A stretch of 64,000 nt of DNA, from NCBI GenBank assembly GCA_014904845.1, contig MU119296.1:104998-168997 (forward strand), read 5' to 3'. Made by a program: the position numbers and the translations under genes. The notes beneath the pieces are model-generated. The model worked only from the letters and a program-made list of their open reading frames with translations, was not told where the DNA came from and searched no databases. The stretch comes from Acephala macrosclerotiorum (taxonomy: Eukaryota > Ascomycota > Leotiomycetes > Helotiales > Mollisiaceae). Within the stretch, counting starts at the first letter, position 1; every line of letters starts with the position of its first letter. Positions 49,886 through 61,100 of the stretch are shown piece by piece.

Positions 49886-50677
49886 CGACTTCATGGTTTG
49901 GGGGGCTCAAATCTCTACCTCGTAAATATATAAAGTTATAATCAGTTTACTATTGTTCTTTAGCTATTTCCCTATAAGGGCTCGACTCGCAGCCAGAAAA
50001 ATACCGCAGTTTGGCTACGCCGTCGATCGTCCTGTTAATGGCGTCAAAAGCTGCCGTAGTTATTATCCCCTGCTCTATCATGAGTATTGACCTGTCCTCG
50101 AAATTCGGGGCCGTTGCATAGAGCTTCTATTAAGTTTAAATATAGCTCTAAGGTTTGAAGACCTAGAGCACAAGAAAACGCGTATGCCGGATTTATCCGG
50201 ACAAAAGTGGGAGAGGTACACAAAATGCCAAGCATCTTAATAAGCGAGGAAGGATTTATCGCTCTTACCTAATATCGTATTCACAGCCACGCTAGTTGGT
50301 GCTTCTGTTATACAAGTCAACTGATTGGTCTATCCAGGTCCCCGTTCTAGTTATGCTAAAAGATGTATCTGCAGCTTCTCCGTATTTCTCTATTCCACAC
50401 TATCGAAGCCAGACTCATAAAATGGCACTCGAGGATGAAGTAGTGGGCGTTCAAATTTAAGTGGTTGCTATTTTGGTTATCAGTTGCGGAAGTGGTCAGG
50501 GCAAAAGGAATGGTATTGATGTCAAATCTGCCCTTCTAGCTAAGTGGGAATGTCTCCCTAATAAAGTGCTCTCACTGACTCATTCCGATTAGGCAGAATT
50601 ACCTAGTAAATCAGTGAGTCAACGATAATGTGGCTTCATGCCAACATGTGACGCTTCCTTCTAGGCATCTCCACCGA

Positions 50678-51806
50678 TCACGACTCCTCAACTGACATTG
50701 GTTGTCCACTGTCCTTGGGCATTCCTGGAACTTCCACCATCTTCCCTAGTTCGTTCTCCAGTCCTTTGTTTTCCTCTACTAGGCGACGATTGGTGTCTCG
50801 TTCGGTTTCGAGTTGAGCCTTAAGTTCTGCTATATAGGTAGGTCCTTGAAGTATACCAAGGTCGATATCGAAGCACGTTGTCTCTGCTTTAATTCGTGTG
50901 CATCGCTCTCTGTATCTTTCGATGTCCCCGATACTCTTCATCGGTTCCTCCAGCTTGTTGAACATTTCTTGGTATTCGAGCAGAATCTCATTTCGTAAAC
51001 ATCTACCAGCGGATGTATCACTTAGTGAGAGCCTCTCATCAGTAAGTTGCCGTTGCAGTTTGAGATTGGTGTGGCCATCTGCTTTCTCTCCATCATACAG
51101 GACATCGAAAACCCATCCTTGGCGTCCGTCATCGATGAAGAAGTGAGCACCGTTGCTGGTGGGCTCATTTGCAAGCTTATTTTCGTTGTAGAGCTTCTGA
51201 ATAAATCCGATTGAGTGATCAAAGTGTTCATGTTGCCACCCTGCAATCACAATTTTCAAAAGTTTCAGAAACGGCTTCCCACAAATACTCTCCACTACCC
51301 TAAGTCTCTCGTACTTTAAATGCAACTTGAGGCTTGTAATAGAGCACAGGTATACTATCTGCTCGATCTTAATTTGTTGTTCATGAGCTACCATGAGCCA
51401 GTCGGCCATCTCCTGGAAGATTTCTGAATCATGACGGTGTGCATCGTTGAATCCTGGGCCACTAACAAACACGTCACGGTCTCGGACCCACGTTTCACGT
51501 GTGCCTTCGGGATATAAATCGTAACAACAGTCGGGGTCGAAAGTGTTGCTGTAAACTTCGATCATGAAGGTGTCTGTAAAAGTTAGCTAGTGCCAAGAGA
51601 CCCTTCACATTTTAGTAGAACGAACCATGTCCAATCTTGGTGCTAAACTCGAATGCTTCTCTTATTTCCGTTGAGGAGGAAATAAATTCGCCTCTACTCA
51701 CCGCTGTTCCTCCCAAGATGAAGGTGATTTGGTCGTCTTTTCTGGGAGAGGCAAAAGGTTAGGATTAAATTGACTGCCTGAAGGTGCCACAAGCATACCG
51801 AAACAT
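50678..51806 (-). CDS. GTPase-fold protein with degenerate nucleotide-binding motifs (pseudo-GTPase)
   Basis: Three exons (51799-51806, 51626-51741, 50678-51573) give 339 aa in perfect phase. The order of elements matches fungal AIG1/septin-like G-domain proteins: a strand and P-loop position (FILGGTAVSRGEF), a switch II position (VFVSGPGFNDAHRHDSEIF), IKIEQIVYLCSIT, a G4 position (KIVIAGWQHEHF), then a coiled coil at about residues 285-330. The family normally has GxxGxGKS/T, DTPG and a T-x-WD or NKxD motif. Here they read GGTAVSRG, SGPG and AGWQH, so the catalytic Lys, Ser/Thr and Asp are all replaced. The frame is otherwise intact and intron ends are good, so it is probably expressed, or was until recently. 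Family recognition is from pattern, not search. Confidence 0.62.
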
Positions 51807-52167
51807 TTTCTTGCGTGTTCTCTACAAATCCTCTTCTGAATGAGTTGCAAACGCAGAGGCACACAAATCTCCCGCATCTAATGCCAGCCGACTGCCTGGT
51901 ATTGAGGATTGTGGACCAAATTTCTCCGGCTGCTTGTCTCGTTATAGGTGTATGTCTCGCTCCAGCTCCTCACGTTTCGTCGAAGTATCCAATTTTGAAT
52001 CCTCTTGACAATCGGTCGCTTTACTGATCTCGATACGGAAAATGTCTGCAGAGTGAATGGAAATGCCCTTGGGTGCACAAATTTCGCCGTATACTCGATA
52101 CTGTTATGTTGTCTTTCCGGAACTATAAAGCTTTGGTAAAGCACTCGAAGGTGAAGCTCGACGAGGT

Positions 52168-52469
52168 AGGAGGATCTTTAATACTCTAACGGATGGGCGA
52201 TAGATCTAAGATTAGAAGGAGGCGGATGAGGTCCGGCGCTTCGCCTTGCCTTCAGCGTCTATTGCACATATTACATTGGCTATCAGCCAAGCCATCCCGT
52301 GTTATATTTCGGAGAAGCAGGAGGATCCCTAATGCCTTACCAGATGAGCGATTGATCTAAGATTAGAAGAAGGGCGGATGAGGTCCGGCGCTTCGCCTTG
52401 CCTTCAGCGGCTATTGCACGAATTATATTGGCTATCAGCCAAGCCATCGATTTTTATATTTTCGCCGAC
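52168..52469. repeat. Tandem direct duplication, two copies of about 151 bp
   Basis: Copy 1 is 52,168-52,318 and copy 2 is 52,319-52,469. They abut exactly and share long identical blocks (for example GCGGATGAGGTCCGGCGC). Each copy holds two small hairpins: GGCG-CTT-CGCC and TTGGCT-ATC-AGCCAA (52,276-52,290 and 52,428-52,442). It lies just upstream of the pseudo-GTPase gene's 5' side. Confidence 0.75.
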
Positions 52470-52531
52470 CAAACATCGTCCTCATTTTCACAACCACCAA
52501 GAGCGTCGACGACAAGAATGTACGACTGACA

Positions 52532-52827
52532 TGATCTCTAAAGCTCCGATAGTGGACCGAGAACAAGCTGATGCCACTGCTCTGAGGAATAGGCTCGCAA
52601 TGTCACTCCGCTTTATAACGGCACCGCAGATATACTGTCGAAGAGATGGTATATTGAAAGCGAGCCGCAAGGCAAGACTTGTGAAGAACTTGCCGGCATG
52701 GCTCATGTCTCCATCCGTAGTAGTCGATGTAGCTAAAACAATAAGTAACGGTCAAGTAACAAAGAACAGCATTCAAAAGGTTATTAGCAGTGCCCACTTA
52801 CTGCCTCAAGGTATGCTGCTTAGTTGA
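52532..52827 (+). CDS. Possible small protein of unknown function
   Basis: An ATG at 52,532 opens a frame of 98 codons beginning MISKAPIVDREQ, basic in the middle (RKARLVKNLP). A later fragment at 52,945-53,163 (VITKLDVAHQVPP) may belong to the same decayed gene. No family is recognised and this may be chance. Confidence 0.22.
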
Positions 52828-53582
52828 TGATATTTGCATCTTTCTTAAGTGCTGACTCGTATGTGATGGGTTCCCGGCGATCTAGCTTGAGGGCAGTAGG
52901 CATGGTACGAGAATCCGTCCTAGCCGCCACTTAAAAGAATAGCAGTGTGCTTGAGGATTAGGGACTCTAGCACGCGAAGACTTTGGCAGACGCGAGACGA
53001 TAGGGTCGATGCTAGCTTGAATGCAGGATCTGTTCTGCTCAAGATTTTGTTTACGATTTTCGTGCCTGGACCCACTACGCCAGGCATTGAAGTCATTACT
53101 AAACTTGATGTAGCGCACCAGGTACCTCCAGCCACAGTTGATCTTTATGAAATTACAGCGTGAATACAAGTACTAAGGGATGTGCGGGGTTGTTTCGCAC
53201 TAACCAAAATTGTCAGTTGCTTTGATCCGAGGTACCTAGCCGAGTGGCGACCTTGCATGAATCTGCGCGCAACAGCAGCCACAAGGCTCATGCCGATTTC
53301 TAGCATGGTAGTGAGGCCCTAAAGCTCAGGTAAGACCCTTTTATAAGTATTAGAAGTAATAAGGGCTTGGTGGTGGAGCTGTGGTGAAGGAAATCTGTAC
53401 CGCTATAAACAGAGACTTTCCGCAAATCAGGCGCGAGGGCGACGATGTAAACGTAATTTTTCGGTAGGAGCGGTCTAGAGTGTTTGGGAGTAGCTACGGA
53501 ACACGATTTGTATATAAGAAATTAATGGTAGCGATGTGTGTATAGATTTTGAGATGCTTAAAGTCAAAGTACCCATCATTTT

Positions 53583-53622
53583 TCTCGGCACGGTGGGTTT
53601 TTCGGCACGCAGGGATGGACGT
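53583..53622 (-). repeat. Right terminal inverted repeat
   Basis: This is the reverse complement of 49,846-49,885 with about four mismatches. It is followed by TA at 53,623-53,624. Confidence 0.65.
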
Positions 53623-53684
53623 TACGTCCTGTATCTAGAATCAATACATACCTTGACTCAAACCCACACAGCCAACTCCACATT

Positions 53685-53912
53685 GTACGGAAGGGGGTTT
53701 TCATAATTCGTGCAACAGACAAGGGTTTGCGATTCCTTGTAATCTCTACCATTTCTAGCTCAAAATATATCAGATTGCTACTGAAATGTAGCTAAAATCC
53801 AGCACTGTCATTCTCTAAATTTTTCCTTTTGAAAATACATAAATTGGTTGTAGTTTACAAGGGATCTCAGACTTTTCTCTGTTGCATTAATTTTGAAAAC
53901 CCCCTTCCGTAC
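53685..53912. mobile_element. MITE A, mariner-type, 228 bp
   Basis: Terminal inverted repeats of 32 bp (53,685-53,716 and 53,881-53,912) begin GTACGGAAGGGGGTTTT and differ at three or so positions. Both ends carry a TA inside GTAC, as expected for TA target duplication. There is no coding capacity. Confidence 0.72.
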
Positions 53913-54076
53913 GAAAGGGGGTTTGCAAGATTGATGCAACAGCAGGGGTTTTGGCGGTGAGCAGTTCTACCACTCTTCATTGGTGGTTCTACCGCCTTCT
54001 TCCACTTTTCAAGTAAAGGATAGGTGGCAGAATACTCCCTCCTTGTTGCATCAATCTTGCAAACCCCCTTTCGTAC
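53909..54076. mobile_element. MITE B, mariner-type, 168 bp
   Basis: The 32-bp terminal inverted repeats (53,909-53,940 and 54,045-54,076) begin GTACGAAAGGGGGTTTGC and are perfect. The interior has a further palindrome (GGCGGT...ACCGCC). It shares the GTAC at 53,909-53,912 with MITE A. The perfect arms suggest a younger copy than A. Confidence 0.8.
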
Positions 54077-55154
54077 CACGGTATCACATCACGTAGTACG
54101 GCTGCCTGTCAATAACATACCACACTACGGTACTTCCAACCTCATCAGTTGTTGCGGTAAATTTCTTCGCTGACCAAACGCAATGCTGCCTAACGTGTTA
54201 GACCACATGACGGTAGCGCCGCTCGGAAGTCGGTCAATCTTACGACCGTCCTCGAAGAATCGTTCTATTACTTATTCCCTTCGGTCTTGCTTCGGTCTTG
54301 CTTCGGTCCAGGACTCTCATGCGTCAAAATACCCTTCTGATGTCCGCACGACAGCATCCTTGTATGAGAACAGGCGGGGAAGACTAAGAGATCGCCTTAT
54401 CGGACAGCGCGGTGAGGCTTCCTAGAGCACTTGGTTGGTTGACTTAAGGCAACCGCAATCAGCACTGCATGTGGCTGAGGGTGTTGGTGTTTGGGGACAA
54501 TGAAGTCCTCCCATTACACCTCCAAATCAATACCCCTATCATAATTTCCTGCCAGGCATCCCAACTCTTTTTCATTACCTCGCATCATCCATCCGCTCCT
54601 ATTGCGTCGGGCACGTATGGGCACTGACAACACAGGGCTGCCTTTGGTGGTGTCGGGACATGCACCCAATACACTGTTACCCCTCCACAGACCACCATAC
54701 AATTGTGCATAATGCATTGTCCCCCACCTGCTCTGCAGAATTCGTGCGCCACTCATTTGCCTCGTGGTTTATTGGTGCTCGCGTTTTCGAGTGAGTCGAT
54801 ATTTACACCATGTTCCCAGTTGAGCCAGCTTCGAATCTTAAGCTGTCCGACCTCCATGGTATCCTAGACGTATATCCTAAGAGCTTTGTTCCAAGTTATT
54901 CGACATGAGTATCGTTCCCCGAGAAGGATTGTTACGAAAACATTTCGAAGAAGCTGAGCTCAACATTGAGTATACTGGTCTTAGCTGGTCGCACTCTCCT
55001 TGTGAACGCAGTCCAATTGATTTCTCGTAATCGATTGAGTCTTCGTGGATAACAAATGTATATTTATCACGTGTTTAACATAATTGCATAGGCACCTTCG
55101 TTTTTCATTTCTCGATGACTAATCATTCGGTTTCCGATTTAAACCACAATGAAT
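54077..55154. other. Right part of the unmutated island
   Basis: No conserved gene is seen. An 11-bp unit, TTCGGTCTTGC, is repeated about 2.5 times at 54,280-54,308. A 42-codon frame at about 54,905-55,030 and a short one at about 54,809 have no recognisable motif. Confidence 0.45.
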
Positions 55155-58100
55155 TTTTATATTAGATTGTATTTTAAACTTTTTACGAGTAATAATTTTT
55201 TCGTATTTAATATTATTTGTTTTTATATAAACGTTAAAAATCGTCGATAAATGTTTTTAATTATTCTAATTATATATTTTTTAACGAGAGTAAAATATAA
55301 AAATCTACGAATAAAGTAAAGTATTTATTGAAAAAAATAGAAATTTTGCGTTTTTTTATATTAAAATTATACTTAGAGAGAATTATTAATATTATTTTAC
55401 GATTATTAATCGATGTTATATTATTACGTTTGAAATCGATTTTTTTTAATTTGATTTTATTTCGATTTTAATTTCGTAAATTTAATTGCTATTTTCGATA
55501 TATTTTATATGAGTATTTGAATTATTATTTTAATATTATTATATGAAATGATTTAATTTATTATATTATAATAATATTGAGATTTCTATAGAATTGAGTA
55601 ATTTTTTGTAGAATGAAATTAAAATTTGCGAGATTTTGAGAGTATTTTTTTATTTTAATATTATTTAATATTTTGAATGTATAATTGAAAATAGTAAAAT
55701 AATAAATTTTTGTTTTATTAAATATAATATGAATTTATTAAAAAGAATTATTAAGAATTTTCGTTTTTTCGATATAAATTTTTTTTTGTAAAATATTCGA
55801 AATAATTTTTAGTATTTTTATAGTTTGAATTTTATTTATTGCGATTTTAATGCGATTAATATTTTGATAAATAGAAATATTTTGATTATTAAAAATTTCG
55901 ATTTTTGTTAATAAGAAAAGAAAAAATTAGAATTTAAAATTAAAACGAGAAATTAAACGAATAAAAATTTTAAGTTTGTAAAATTTGAAAATAATAAATA
56001 TAAATTGTTAAAAATTCGAGATTTTTTATTTTATACGAAAAATATTATAAATTTATTGAAATTTTTTGTTTAATTTATTTGAATAAAATAATTGAATTAA
56101 TTTTTATTGATTATTTATTTTGATTATATTTAATTTTATATTTTTTATTTTTATATTTTATTATTTTATTTGATTATAATTAGTATTTTTTTTCAAAGTA
56201 ATTCGTAATATTTACTTATTTTATTATTATATTATTAATAGAAATATATAATTAATCGAATATTTATAAATTGTTTAATTATAATTAAATATTTTATAAA
56301 TATATTTAAATTTATTAATATGAATATTTGTTTTGAATTTGTAAATATTTATTAATTTTTCGATTTTAATAAAAACTATTTTTAGAAAATTAATCGTATA
56401 TATTAATACAAATAAAATACGTATATTTATTTTTTTAAAAAATTATATTTTATATTATAAAATTAAAATAGATTTTTCGATATATAATAAATTATTTTAT
56501 TTATATATTTGTAAAAAATTGTTATATTGATTTAAATATAGTAAATTTTAATTTGATTTAATTGTTTCAAAATATAATTATTGTAAATATTAAATAATTT
56601 ACAAAGAATAATAAATAAACATTATAAATAACGTTTTGTTAATATATTACTATATATAATTCAAAAAAAACTCGAATTATTATAGACTTTATTTATTAGC
56701 GTATAAAATGCAATTTGTTTTTTAACGTTAAAATTTTTAATAATAATTTATTATTAATTATTATAACAATTTGAATCGATTTTTTTTATACTATTTTTAA
56801 AAACGTTAATAATTTATATTTTAATCGTTTTATTTAAAAAAAAATTATAATAAAAATAATAAAATAATTGAAAAAGTAATATTAATTAATAATATTAATA
56901 AAAAAATAAAAAAAATATATTATATTATTAAAAAAAATATAAACGTAATAAAATAAATAAAAATAATTATTATTATAAATTCATTCAATAAATTGAATTA
57001 TCGTATTATTATATATTATTTAAATATATAAATCGTTTTAATTAAAGTATTTATTAAAATTAGTAAAAAGTTTATTAAAAAAATTTCGATAAAATATTTT
57101 AAAATATTAATAAAAATATTTTTGTTTTCGATTTAACGAAATTTTTTAAAAAATTAATATTTATTTCAAAATTTTTAAATGTTTAAAATCTATTAATATT
57201 ATATTTCTAATCTCGGGATTTTATAGTACGTTTAAAAATCGTATATTATAATATTTTATTTCACAATTTAATATTTTTGTAATTATTTTATTTGTTTTTA
57301 TAATTAAATCTCGTTTTATAATTAATATTAAATCGTTTTATATTTACTCGTTTATTTATAATAATAATAATATGTAAATTATTTTAATTTTAAAATTAAA
57401 AAAATAAAAACGAACGAGAAAAATATTCTCGAGATAAATTAATATAAATTTTTTTTGAATTTCGTTTAAATATTAATAAATTAAATTTTCGTGTTTTAAT
57501 TTTATTTCGAATATTATTATAATTTTTTTTACAATGAAAATATATTTATATTATCTCAAAATTAATTTGAATAAAGTACTACAAATATTTTATTTTTTAA
57601 ATAGTTTATATTTATTATTAGAGTTTTTAATAAATTGATATAATATAAATTTTATAAGAGATTTTCGTTTTAAAGTATAATAATTATCGATTTTATAAGT
57701 ACGATATATTTTAATATTTAAATAAATATCGTTTAAAAAATATTCTCGTACAAATTTTAATAAATAGATTTGTATACAATATTGTCGATAGTAAATATTA
57801 CTTTTTTTGATCGTTTGTAATATTTTGATAAAACGCATTTATTTAATACTAGATTAATACGTACAAATTTTTGATTTGTTTAATGTTTCGAAGTTTAAAA
57901 TTTTATTCGATAAATTAAACGAATTTTATAAATTTTCATGTACAATTATATTTATAAAATTATAATTATTTTTTATTTTTCGTAATTTTTTAAGTTTTAA
58001 TATAATCGACGATCGTTCGAAAAAATAAATTCGCGTATAAAATATCGAAAATAGAAAAATCAAAATTTTATTTTTAAAAAGTATTTATTGTAAAATTGTT

Positions 58101-61100
58101 TCGTAATCGATTATAGTTTTGTAAATAGTTTTTAACGTATAATTTCGTTATTTTTGATTGCGAGATTTCGAGTTTAATATTATTAAAAAAAAGATTAAAG
58201 TTTGATTTATTGTCGTACGATATAATACGATATTGATTTTATTTTGTATTTCGATTTCGATATTAAATTTTGCGAGATAATAATAAAGTGTATTTGGTTT
58301 ATTTTTTTTGATTAAAAAAAAAATATTGATTTTTTTTGTAATTAATTTATTATATTCGAAATCGTTTTCAATTATATATATATACGTTTGTATTAAAATT
58401 ATTATTGTTAATTATTCAAAGTAGTATACAAATTTGTTTTTTGAATCGATCGATATTATAATTCGATTAATAATATTTTTCGAAATATTTATAAATTTTT
58501 TGTTAATTCGCAAAAGTTTAATTTATAGATTGAAAATTAATAATTTGTAAAACGATTTATATTTTATAATTATATATAAATTTCGTATATTATTTGCTTT
58601 TTTATATATATAAATTTAATTAACGTTTTGCGATTTCGAATTCGAGTTTAAAATTTGTTTTTTGTTTGAAATATAAAAATTTTATAAATTTTATTAAATT
58701 TTTTCGTTATTATTATTAAGAGTATTAATATAGTTTTTAAAAATAATATTATTGTTTAAATTGAATTTAAAGTAAATCGTTTTTATTTTTTGAAAGTAAA
58801 AAATAATATGTGTTATCAATTGTTTAATAATTAAACGTTAATATATTTTCAAATTTTTTTCGTTTATTAGTAGTCGATCGTAAAAATTTTATTCGAATTT
58901 TGTAAAATATTGAATAGAATTGAAAAATTTTGCGTTTCGTAGTATGTATTCGTAAATTCTTTTGAAAAGTTATTATTATAATATTGGAAAATTCGTTTAA
59001 AGTTTTAATAAAATCGAATAAAATTTATTCTTTAAATTAGTAATTGAATTTTATATATTGAAATTTTTGTTTGTTTAAATACGAAATAATTTCAAAAGAA
59101 GTATATAGTAAATATATATATATTTTTCGAATATTGTAAATTTTATTTTTTTTCTTTTAATTTAAACGCGAAATTTCGTTTTTTGTCGATTTTACTATTT
59201 ATTCTTTGCACGTTTTCACTCTAATTTTATTCTTTCGTCGATTTTTTTTCGATTTCATTTTATTTTCTACGCACGTTATTACTTTTTCTTCGTACGCTTT
59301 CGCTTTTATTTTACTTTCTCGTTCGTTTTTTAAATACACTAATCTACTTCTCGAAATAATTACTACAAACGCACAAATTTTAATTTTTATTTCAAAAACA
59401 TTTTATAAAAATAAAATTATTATTAAATTAAAAATAAAAAAAATAATATTTAAAATATTTATTATCAATTAAACGAGACTATTTATTATTATCGAAACAA
59501 CGCGTCGAACTTGCGACGCGTTAATAAAAAATATAATCGAATCGTATATATATCGTTTGAAATCAAATATGTAATTCAATTTCAATAAACGTATAAATAA
59601 TTAAAATTTTTATTTCAAAAATTATAATTACAAAAAAACTATATATATTTTATTAAAATAAATTATACACAGTAAATAAAATTAATTATATTAAAATATG
59701 TTTTTAAAAATATAAAATTTCGAATTTATAAATAATATAATTTTTTATACAATATTTTCTATTTATACGAAAAATTTTGCGATTTATTATTAGTATATTA
59801 CGCAAATTCTAAAAATAAATAGTATTAAATATATTACTCGATTTTCAAATAATTAAATTTTTAAAACTTTTACAATCGAATATTTATTATAATTTAAAAA
59901 TATTAAAATTTAAATATATTAAAATATATCAATTAATATCGAATTATATAATATCAAATTTTACTATTTGTAAAATCTTATAATTACAATTTTTTCTTGT
60001 AAATAAATAATTTTATTAACTTTCTCAAATTACAAACAAAAAATCAAATATTATTCAAATTATTTTCTAAGAAACAACGATAATTCAATTGTTTTACTCG
60101 ATTAATTCTATTTAATTCTATTAATAAATTTTATTTTATTTATATTAAAAAATAATCGTTATATTTTATTTTTCGTCGTACGTTTATATTACGACGCGAT
60201 TTATTTTATTAAATTTATTTATTTTTTTATTGTATTTTTTTATTTTACTTTTTTCTATTTATTGTATTTAGTATATTCTATCAAAAGTATAAACTTTTGA
60301 TTTTAAAAATTCATTTTTATTTTTACACAAAATAAACAATTTTATTTTTCTATTTAATAATAATATAATTACATTTTTTACAATTAAAATAAATATTACG
60401 ATAAATTTTTATACGATTTATACAATTACTAATATAAAAAAACAATAGAGTACAAAGTAAAAAAGTTCAATCGTAGATTAATTCGTTTTAATCAATGAAT
60501 TAAATTTATTCGAAGTAATTCGTAATTCGTAAATCAATCAATTAATCAATCAAAGTAGAAATAAAAAAAGTTGTTAATTAGTTTATAGTGAGCGAAAACT
60601 CTTTATATACTAAAAAACACGTGATTAGTACTACTTTCGAAATTAATTATTTACAAGGATTTTTGAAGAAAAAATATATAGTTTTATTACAATCGTTTTT
60701 CTATATAACGAGCTCGTTTCGAGTCTCGAAAAAAAAAACTAGAAAAAAAAAAAACTCGCTTTAAACAAAGAATTCAAAGCTCGAAATTTTTCAAATTATT
60801 ATCGTTTTTTTTTAAAAATTTAATAGTTTTTTCAATATTTTTATTAGCGTTAAATTCTTTTACAGTTTGCTTTTTTTTCTTTTTAGAATTTAATAGAGAA
60901 AAAAAAAACAAACGAATTTCAAACTTAGATTTATCATTAAAAATAATTAAATACTTTTAATCATTTTTTACAAACGTTATTAATTTCTCAATTTTATATT
61001 TAAAAAAAAATTTATTATTAAAAAATATTTCTATTTTTTTTATTTCAAAATATTGAAAAATTAATTTGATTTGAATTATAATTTGTTTTTATTAATAAGT

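Larger units (their letters stand above)
49844..53624. mobile_element. 3.78-kb segment bounded by inverted repeats and TA dinucleotides
   Basis: The left end reads TA then ACGTCCGTCCCTGCG. The right end is the reverse complement, with ACGTCCATCCCTGCG next to a TA. The inverted repeats match at about 36 of 40 bases. TA flanks and terminal inverted repeats are the habit of Tc1/mariner elements. No transposase was recognised. The cargo is a pseudo-GTPase gene and a 151-bp tandem duplication. The stretches 49,886-50,677, 51,807-52,167 and 52,828-53,582 show no identifiable gene, although a minus-strand frame at 50,044-50,235 could be a decayed exon. It is either a non-autonomous element with captured DNA or two separate MITE ends that happen to face each other. 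Confidence 0.5.

Noticed and set aside
53867..54079. A 70-codon minus-strand frame
   Set aside because: It lies almost wholly within MITE B and its inverted arms.
59206..59472. An 88-codon plus-strand frame that looks like a membrane protein
   Set aside because: The Phe/Ile/Leu richness comes from the AT-rich, G-depleted strand, and no family motif is present.
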